Source: Pseudomonas sp. (GTDB lineage Bacteria > Pseudomonadota > Gammaproteobacteria > Pseudomonadales > Pseudomonadaceae). Taken from it: a stretch of 32,300 bases of DNA. The position numbers and the translations under genes were made by a program. Shown here piece by piece: positions 27,570-32,300 of this stretch; the stretch's first letter is position 1; each line of letters starts with the position of its first letter. The notes beneath the pieces were generated by a model, which saw only the letters and a program-made list of their open reading frames with translations, was not told the DNA's origin and did no database searches. Location of the stretch: contig NZ_JAUYNP010000248.1 in NCBI RefSeq assembly GCF_030696055.1, forward strand, positions 1-32,300, given 5' to 3'.

Positions 27570-28703
27570 TCAACCTGTTCCCAGCTGGTGCAGCAGCTGC
27601 AAACTTTCCTCTATCACCGCGGTTGGCGTATAGAAATGCGGCGACAGACGGATGCCCGCACCGCGTTGCGCGCAGATGACTTGCTCCTGCTTCAGGCGCT
27701 CGAACAACTGCTGGTTCTGCCAGCCAGTCAGGCTGAAATTGACAATGCCGCCACGCCGCTGGGGATTCAGCGGGCTGTGCAGCTGGGCGCCGGGGATCTT
27801 CTGCAGACCATCGAGCAGCCATTGCACGCGTTCCTGCAGCGCCGCCTCGACGTGCGCCATGCCGACCTCCTCCAATAGTGACAGGCTGGCCTCCAGGGCC
27901 GTGGTGCCGAGCATATTCGGGCTGCCGCATTCGAAGCGCCTGGCGCTGCGGGCCGGCTGCCAGTCCGTGCGTTGGTAGTCGCCGGCGTGTTCGAGCATAT
28001 GCCAGCCGTATTCGTGCAGTTTCAGCTGCTCGCGCAGGTCGCTGCGGCAATAGAACACGCCCAGGCCTTCCGGGCCGAGCAGCCACTTGTGGCCGTCGGC
28101 CATGGCGAAGGCACATTGACTGGCCTGAACATCGAAGGGCAGGGCGCCGAGCTGCTGGATCGCATCGACACAGAACAACACCCCGCGCTGCTGGCAGCCC
28201 TGGCCCAGGCGCGGTAAATCCAGGCGCAGGCCGCTGGCGTACTGCACCGCACTGATCGACAGCAGGCGGGTGCGTGGCCCGCAGGCGGCGAGCAGCGCGG
28301 CTTCGGGGTCACCCCGCTGCAGATCGATCTGGATCACTTCGACGCCAAAGCGCCTGAGCGCTTGCCAGACCACCCGGTTGGAGGGGAACTCCTCGTTGCT
28401 GATCAGCACTTGCTCGCCGGCCCGCCAGTCCAGGCCGAAGGCCACGAAGGAGAGGGCTTCCGAGGTGTTTTTCACCAAGGCGATATCGGCCCAGGAGGGC
28501 GCGTTGAGCAGGCGTTGCAGGCGTTCGCGCAGGCGCCGCTCAACCTGCAGCCAATCGGTATAATTGCGGGCACCGCTGCGCGTGTTCTGTTCGGCGAAGC
28601 GGCTGACCGCATCGGCCGCCCGTTTGGGCCAGGGGGAAACGGCCGCGTGGTTCAGGTAGCGCAGGCCAGGAAGGAGTGGAAACTCGTCATGAACAGCGTA
28701 CAT
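27570..28703 (-). CDS. Class V aminotransferase (PLP-dependent, cysteine-desulfurase-like fold)
   Basis: PLP enzyme of fold type I, 377 residues, start ATG at 28703 (MYAVHDEFPLLPG). The N-terminus has YLNHAAVSPWP, typical of class V enzymes. VKNTSEALSFVAFG (about 78-91) binds phosphate; D180 in FCVDAIQQLGALP contacts the PLP nitrogen; K206 in DGHKWLLGPEG is the Schiff-base lysine; RFECGSPN follows. The C-terminal persulfide cysteine loop of SufS is absent: the equivalent region reads QRGAGIRLSPHFYTP, as in isopenicillin-epimerase-like and other non-desulfurase members. The substrate is therefore unknown and it is probably not a SufS. It is divergent from the TetR gene, which may control it. 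Confidence 0.88.
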   Translation of the reverse strand: MYAVHDEFPLLPGLRYLNHAAVSPWPKRAADAVSRFAEQNTRSGARNYTDWLQVERRLRERLQRLLNAPSWADIALVKNTSEALSFVAFGLDWRAGEQVLISNEEFPSNRVVWQALRRFGVEVIQIDLQRGDPEAALLAACGPRTRLLSISAVQYASGLRLDLPRLGQGCQQRGVLFCVDAIQQLGALPFDVQASQCAFAMADGHKWLLGPEGLGVFYCRSDLREQLKLHEYGWHMLEHAGDYQRTDWQPARSARRFECGSPNMLGTTALEASLSLLEEVGMAHVEAALQERVQWLLDGLQKIPGAQLHSPLNPQRRGGIVNFSLTGWQNQQLFERLKQEQVICAQRGAGIRLSPHFYTPTAVIEESLQLLHQLGTG

Positions 28704-28778
28704 GGTCGGATGATCCGTGCAATTTGCCGTTAGTTAGGCATAATACGCGCCTTCGATTTTCGACCCCGTAGTCCTTTT

Positions 28779-29417
28779 ATGCATAAAGAACCCCGCAAGG
28801 TCCGTGAGTTTCGCCGCCGCGAACAGGAAATTCTCGATACAGCGCTGAAGCTCTTCCTCGAACAGGGCGAAGACAGCGTGACTGTGGAGATGATTGCCGA
28901 CACCGTTGGTATTGGCAAAGGCACCATCTACAAGCACTTCAAGTCCAAGGCGGAGATCTATCTGCGCCTGATGCTCGACTATGAGCGCGATCTCAACGAG
29001 TTGCTGCACTCGGCCGACATCGACCGCGACAAGGAAGCCCTGTCGCGTGCCTATTTCGAATTCCGTATGCGCGACCCGCAGCGCTATCGCCTGTTCGACC
29101 GCCTGGAAGAGAAGGTGGTCAAGGGTAATCAGGTGCCGGAGATGGTCGAGCAGCTGCACAAGATCCGTGCCTCCAACTTCGAGCGTCTGACCCAGCTGAT
29201 CAAGGGCCGGATCGCCGAAGGCAAGCTGGAAGACGTGCCGCCGTATTTCCATTACTGCGCGGCCTGGGCGCTGGTGCATGGCGCGGTTGCGCTGTACCAC
29301 TCGCCGTTCTGGAGCAATGTGCTGGAAGATCAGGAAGGCTTCTTCCAGTTCCTGATGGATATCGGCGTGCGCATGGGCAACAAGCGCAAGCGTGACGGCG
29401 ACACCCCACTTAGCTGA
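28779..29417 (+). CDS. TetR/AcrR-family transcriptional regulator
   Basis: A 212-residue repressor-type protein. The helix-turn-helix lies at about residues 32-55 (VTVEMIADTVGIGKGTIYKHFKSKAEI), a textbook TetR DNA-binding domain. The C-terminal ligand domain (about 70-200) is not one I can tie to a ligand. A homologue in the same position relative to tatD and RgsA is found in P. aeruginosa (PA2957), from memory. The 75-base gap to the divergent aminotransferase has CATAAT at 28739-28744 as a possible -10; no ribosome-binding site is obvious before the ATG. Confidence 0.9.
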   Translation: MHKEPRKVREFRRREQEILDTALKLFLEQGEDSVTVEMIADTVGIGKGTIYKHFKSKAEIYLRLMLDYERDLNELLHSADIDRDKEALSRAYFEFRMRDPQRYRLFDRLEEKVVKGNQVPEMVEQLHKIRASNFERLTQLIKGRIAEGKLEDVPPYFHYCAAWALVHGAVALYHSPFWSNVLEDQEGFFQFLMDIGVRMGNKRKRDGDTPLS

Positions 29418-29496
29418 GGTATTCAGCTGCTCGATAACGAATCTGCTGGGCTGGCGGCGACCCTATACTCGGCGCTCACCTTCGCTGGAGTCTTGC

Positions 29497-30465
29497 ATGA
29501 TCGTTGATCGCCAGGGCAGACGCTTTCGCAACCTGCGCATCAGCCTGACGGCTGCCTGCAACTATGCCTGCACTTACTGCGTGCCCGATGGCAAGCGCCT
29601 GGTGGCCGCGCAGGATGAGCTGTCGGCCGAAGCCATGCTGCGTGGCGTGGCCTATCTGATCGAGGCCGCCGGCATCGAACGGCTGCGCATCACCGGTGGC
29701 GAGCCGCTGGTCAGCCCCAAACTGGACAGTTTTTTGCGCGGGGTCAGCCAGCTCGGCCTGGCCGATATCAGCCTGACCAGCAATGGCCAGCTGCTGGCGC
29801 GCAAGCTACCGCTGCTGCTCGAGTGCGGCATGCGCCGGCTGAATATCTCCCTGGACACCCTGGATACCGAGGCATTCCGCTCGATCGCCCGTGGCGGCGA
29901 CCTGGCCACCGTGCTGGATGGCCTGCAACAGGCGCGGGCGGCGGGCCTGCAGGTCAAGGTCAATATGGTGCCGCTGCGCGGGCAGAACCTCGATCAGGTG
30001 CTGCCGATGCTGGACTACTGCCTGGCCAATGGCTTCGAGCTGCGCTTTATCGAGTTGATGCGCATGGGTCATCTGGCCCGCGACGGTAATAGCTTCCAGC
30101 GCCAGTTTGTCGGCATGCCCGAGTTGCTCGGCATGATCGGCCAGCAGCATGACTTTACCCAGGCCAGCGCGGCGCTGGATGCCACGGCGCTGCGCTATGA
30201 GATACCCGGGCAGGGCTTTTTCGGCGTGATCGCCAACGAAAGCGTACCGTTCTGCCGCACCTGCTCGCGCCTGCGCCTGTCTTCGACCGGCTGGCTGCAT
30301 GGCTGCCTGTCGTCGAGCAACCGCCACTATGTCGGCGATCTGCTCGACAAACCGCGTCATCAGGCCTTGCCGGCCTTGCAGGGGCTGCTGCTCAAGGCCC
30401 TAGGCGACAAGCAGGAGATTGCCTTCTCCGGTGGCGCGACCGTGATGAAGATTATTGGTGGCTAA
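29497..30465 (+). CDS. moaA: GTP 3',8-cyclase MoaA-type radical SAM protein
   Basis: First enzyme of molybdenum cofactor synthesis, converting GTP to a cyclic intermediate by radical chemistry. The 322 residues carry both clusters: C21, C25, C28 (CNYACTYC, the SAM-binding 4Fe-4S) and C253, C256, C270 (CRTC..C, the C-terminal GTP-binding cluster). The ending IIGG is the MoaA tail. ITGGEPL at about 67 is the radical SAM GGE motif. Start ATG 29497 with CTGGAG upstream; an ORF from 29392 would overlap the TetR gene. TATACT at 29464-29469 may be its -10 box. No other moa gene is adjacent, so it may be a second MoaA copy. Confidence 0.88.
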   Translation: MIVDRQGRRFRNLRISLTAACNYACTYCVPDGKRLVAAQDELSAEAMLRGVAYLIEAAGIERLRITGGEPLVSPKLDSFLRGVSQLGLADISLTSNGQLLARKLPLLLECGMRRLNISLDTLDTEAFRSIARGGDLATVLDGLQQARAAGLQVKVNMVPLRGQNLDQVLPMLDYCLANGFELRFIELMRMGHLARDGNSFQRQFVGMPELLGMIGQQHDFTQASAALDATALRYEIPGQGFFGVIANESVPFCRTCSRLRLSSTGWLHGCLSSSNRHYVGDLLDKPRHQALPALQGLLLKALGDKQEIAFSGGATVMKIIGG

Positions 30466-30492
30466 GCTCGCCATCTGCTCTGAGTAGACCCT

Positions 30493-30612
30493 ATGCAAGA
30501 TCTCCCCATCAGCTATATCGAGCCGGTGTTCCGCCCGCCCAGCGAGGCCCATTCGCTGATTCTGCCGGTGACCAACGGCTGCTCCTGGAACCATTGCAGC
30601 TTCTGCGCTTAG
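30493..30612 (+). pseudogene. Radical SAM protein, truncated after residue 39 by an insertion
   Basis: The ATG at 30493, 28 bases after moaA, begins [22 protein letters not shown] and reaches a TAG at 30610-30612. The last residues, [11 protein letters not shown], carry the cysteines C30, C35 and C38 (C-x4-C-x2-C), the iron-sulfur binding motif of a radical SAM family. From memory, full-length relatives in Pseudomonas continue with EMYT after these cysteines and are several hundred residues long. The frame breaks exactly there and the sequence then changes character, so foreign DNA has joined the gene near base 30607. The rest of the gene may lie beyond the window. Confidence 0.75.
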
Positions 30613-30783
30613 TTACCCCTAATTGAACTCCTATAATCCCTACTAGCCACTCCTGTTTGCAATTTAGGTTCGATTTTTTCAGCCAGATTGGCTTATTTAT
30701 GCGCACTCACCCTATGTTTAGTTACCCTAAACAAGTACCTAACGCCCAATAACTCATGAACCACAATCTCATTAGTTGAACTC
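30609..30783. repeat. Repeated motifs at the left end of the accessory region
   Basis: Two motif pairs recur. TTAGTTACCCCTAA (30609-30622) recurs as TTAGTTACCCTAA (30718-30730), the second within the inverted repeat GTTTAG..CTAAAC. TAATTGAACTC (30620-30630) recurs as TAGTTGAACTC (30773-30783) with one change. Ordered repeats near an element end are typical of transposase or recombinase binding sites. No known family is recognised. Confidence 0.5.
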
Positions 30784-31123
30784 TTGATCCGAGCAGTGCC
30801 GGTTTTTTGGCGTTAATCTAGGTCGTTTCTACAACCGCCTGCATGCGTAGCTTGAATCACGTGCGGATTACACTGTCGCAACTGGCCACAAAGCTTCCTT
30901 TACAAAGTCGAGTTTCTGGTGAGGCTTGAACTCTGTGGGCTTAGCTGCGGATACAGAGTACTAGTTTGCGGCTTTCTATTAGGTCGCCTAATGCAAGAAG
31001 CTAGGCTGCTTTACTAACAACTCAAGCATTGCCCGTGGTCTATGAGTTCTGTAGGGCTCTCATATTGCTATCAGTTCGCGAGGGCACTTTGGCTTGCCCG
31101 TTTTCGAGCGCGACTGGGCATAA
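30613..31123. other. A/T-richer non-coding accessory DNA
   Basis: About 500 bases without a supported gene. The composition and short ORFs differ from the core to the left. Beyond the repeats listed separately, there is a small hairpin AGCCA-GAT-TGGCT (30681-30693), and TATAAT (30632-30637) with TTAGTT 17 bases upstream, a possible promoter reading rightward. I see no tRNA, attachment site or integrase gene. Confidence 0.6.
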
Positions 31124-31315
31124 CGTTTCGACAAGGCGCGCCTGAACGATGCCGAACTGGCGGCACTAAAAGAGGCGATTGATCCGGTAGCGCTTGGCCT
31201 TGTGGGACTGTCGATTGGCAGCAGGGGCGAATTGGTAGATGTGAAAGGCAGGAAGATCCACAAGCCCGGTTTCCGTGACGCCATTGAAAAAGTTCTGGCT
31301 GTGCAGCTGAAGTGA
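31124..31315 (+). pseudogene. Unrecognised gene fragment (3' end)
   Basis: An open frame of 63 codons from just after a TAA (31121) to TGA (31313-31315) reads RFDKARLNDAELAALKEA, then AIDPVALGLVGLSIG, and ends GFRDAIEKVLAVQLK. It has coding-like composition and a regular amphipathic pattern but no start codon and no ribosome-binding site. It looks like the tail of a larger protein whose front part is gone. I do not recognise the family. Confidence 0.45.
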
Positions 31316-31374
31316 AAACGGTCATCTAGGTTTGACTCGCTCCTTTGCACGCTTTTCAAGGAGCAGTTGCGTGA

Positions 31375-31707
31375 ATCATTGAGGCGCTGAACGATATCTT
31401 CGGTGCCGAAGTGAGCGATGACGACCAACTGCAATTTCTCACTGGCATCGCCCAGCGCATCAGCCGCCAGGAGGATGTCATGGCCCAGGTAAACAACCGC
31501 TCGATTGAACAGGTGATGCACGGCCTGTTTCCCAAACGTGTGCTGGACACAGTGTTGGACGCCATGACTGACCACGAGAAGTTATCGCTGGAAGTGCTGG
31601 ATAACGAGACCAAGACTCGGGCGTTTGAGTTGGTGATTTTGAAGATGCTGACGGCGGTGGGAGGCCTAGGGAAAAGTAACAGCAGCACTTATCTCAGGTC
31701 TTCTTGA
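31375..31707 (+). pseudogene. Remnant of a type I restriction enzyme R subunit (HsdR) C-terminus
   Basis: The frame reads IIEALNDIFGAEVSDDDQLQ, then QRISRQEDVMAQVNNRSIEQ, FPKRVLDTVLDAMTDHEKL and FELVILKML before the stop at 31705-31707. The order DDDQL..QVNN(x)xEQ..FPK.V.D.V.DAM..H...L..VL is what I recall of the last 100 residues of HsdR proteins. The usual start is absent and a TGA lies just upstream in frame (31372). In another frame the preceding codons read LLCTLFKEQLRES, so a frameshift near 31375 may separate two halves of the same region. The helicase and nuclease domains are missing, so this is a dead fragment. Confidence 0.55.
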
Positions 31708-31720
31708 GCGCCAATATTGA

Positions 31721-31948
31721 TCAGGTGGACAGCTCTGACACCGGAGGTAGAAGGCCTGAAGGGTCGCAGGCGAGCTCGCCTGCGATGCGGTATAGCTTCT
31801 CGACGGTGATGTTTACCTCGCCACGCTCGATCCGCCCCACATAGCTGCGGTCGATATTGCACGCCAGCGCCAGTGCATCCTGGGAAATCCGGCAGGCTTT
31901 CCTCTGTATTCGGATGCGTTCCCCTAACGCTTTCGCCAACTTATCCAT
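31721..31948 (-). CDS. XRE-family helix-turn-helix regulator
   Basis: A 75-residue DNA-binding protein, start ATG at 31948 (MDKLAKALGERIRIQRKACR). A TTG-free longer ORF to 31999 exists but would overlap the promoter palindromes. The HTH is at about residues 23-44 (SQDALALACNIDRSYVGRIE) and the tail KLYRIAGELACDPSGLLPP is typical of small controllers of restriction-modification and phage loci. GAGACGG lies 6 bases upstream of the start. It converges on the HsdR remnant, which suggests it once controlled, or now only accompanies, a restriction locus. The frame is intact, so it may still be expressed. Confidence 0.85.
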   Translation of the reverse strand: MDKLAKALGERIRIQRKACRISQDALALACNIDRSYVGRIERGEVNITVEKLYRIAGELACDPSGLLPPVSELST

Positions 31949-31980
31949 GACCGTCTCAATTCCACTTGAGGCGGCACTAT

Positions 31981-32037
31981 CGTGCGTTTGCGGACGCACG
32001 AGCCACGGATTATAATCCGCATTTCTTTCGCGTTAAC
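31981..32037. promoter_or_regulatory. Divergent promoter with palindromic operator candidates
   Basis: The 12-base palindrome GGATTATAATCC (32007-32018) contains a TATAAT box on both strands. On + it pairs with TTGCGG (31988-31993) at a 17-base spacing. On - it has a weaker TTAACG (32036-32031) at 16 bases. The + -35 box lies in the loop of CGTGCGT..ACGCACG (31981-31987 and 31994-32000), an operator-like inverted repeat. The XRE protein encoded next door is the obvious candidate to bind there. Confidence 0.6.
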
Positions 32038-32052
32038 TCTTCTGGTGTCTCA

Positions 32053-32300
32053 ATGAAATCGGCCTCGTTTATCTTCGACAGGCGTCTGTATGAGCTGCTT
32101 CAGGAGGCGGCATTTTTCAAGGTAGTTGTCGCGGCGACCGTGTTTTTATGCCGCGTGTTGCCCACTGCTACCCAGGCCTTTGTGCCGCTGGTATTTGCGC
32201 CAGGCGATGCCTGCCAGTTCGACTGGAGCCACGAGCACGTCGAGCTTGATGGCGTGCCGCAGACCATCAAGGTCGCGCATTTCCGCCTGGCCTACAGCCG
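32053..32300 (+). CDS. ORF fusing an unknown N-terminus to an IS21-type transposase IstA (runs off the window)
   Basis: An open frame from ATG 32053 continues to the window end. The first 38 or so residues (MKSASFIFDRRLYELL onward) are not recognisable as IstA. From about base 32175 the protein reads AFVPLVFAPGDACQFDWSHE and then ELDGVPQTIKVAHFRL, the start of the DDE integrase domain of IstA proteins of the IS21 family. A complete IstA has some 100 more residues before this point, including its helix-turn-helix. The ORF is therefore a truncated istA joined to other DNA; the start and the functional status are uncertain, and the 3' part is outside the window. Confidence 0.65.
   Translation, partial: MKSASFIFDRRLYELLQEAAFFKVVVAATVFLCRVLPTATQAFVPLVFAPGDACQFDWSHEHVELDGVPQTIKVAHFRLAYS

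Noticed and set aside
28704..28778. A defined TetR operator
   Set aside because: I found no convincing palindrome in the 75-base divergent gap; only a weak -10 box is seen.
30509..30706. A minus-strand 65-codon ORF across the insertion junction
   Set aside because: It is half antisense to the radical SAM fragment and half non-coding DNA; no ribosome-binding site.
31060..31575. A 171-codon minus-strand ORF across the accessory region
   Set aside because: It spans two unrelated + fragments with better protein-family features and shows no domain of its own.

Overview
The window looks like chromosomal DNA of a Pseudomonas-type gammaproteobacterium. Coding density is high, G/C-rich third positions prevail, and many starts are GTG or TTG. 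The gene order lolCDE - comEC - exbBD-like - lpxK - trm112-like - kdsB - LMW-PTP - murB | rne | rluC - HAD - sppA | maf | yceD - rpmF - plsX - fabD - fabG - acpP - fabF - pabC - mltG - tmk - holB - pilZ - tatD matches, from memory, one continuous block in Pseudomonas aeruginosa. No species call is possible from this alone.

Bases 1-10200 hold cell-envelope genes. They are lipoprotein export (lolC partial, lolD, lolE, closed by a terminator), the DNA-uptake channel comEC, and a tight operon: a proton channel pair (exbB/exbD-like), lipid A kinase lpxK, a Trm112-like peptide, the Kdo-activating kdsB, a low-molecular-weight phosphatase and murB. A two-way terminator separates this operon from the convergent rne. 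Between rne and rluC, 577 bases hold divergent promoters that share one -35 region, plus an rne leader of about 510 nt.

Bases 13850-27330 hold rluC-HAD-sppA, the divergent maf, and a long run of fatty-acid and ribosome genes (yceD, rpmF, plsX, fabD, fabG, acpP, fabF), followed by folate (pabC), peptidoglycan (mltG), DNA replication (tmk, holB), pilus (pilZ) and tatD genes. The yceD promoter is near-consensus and so close to the ATG that the transcript may be leaderless. A 15-unit array of 7-base repeats fills the gap between pilZ and tatD.

Between tatD and a reverse-strand class V aminotransferase gene lies a probable small RNA on the minus strand, best explained as RgsA (P16). It contains an 11-base perfect antisense match to the acpP ribosome-binding region in this same window, which fits acpP being a reported RgsA target. 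A TetR regulator and a complete MoaA-type radical SAM gene follow.

From about 30607 to the end the character changes. A second radical SAM gene is cut off right after its iron-sulfur cysteine motif, and A/T-richer accessory DNA follows. It contains repeated motifs near its left end, an unrecognised gene tail, what looks like the C-terminal remnant of a type I restriction subunit (HsdR), an XRE-type regulator with a divergent, palindromic promoter region, and an ORF that becomes an IS21-type transposase (IstA) and runs off the window. This is an insertion scar with decayed defence and mobile genes rather than an intact new system; its right end lies outside the window.
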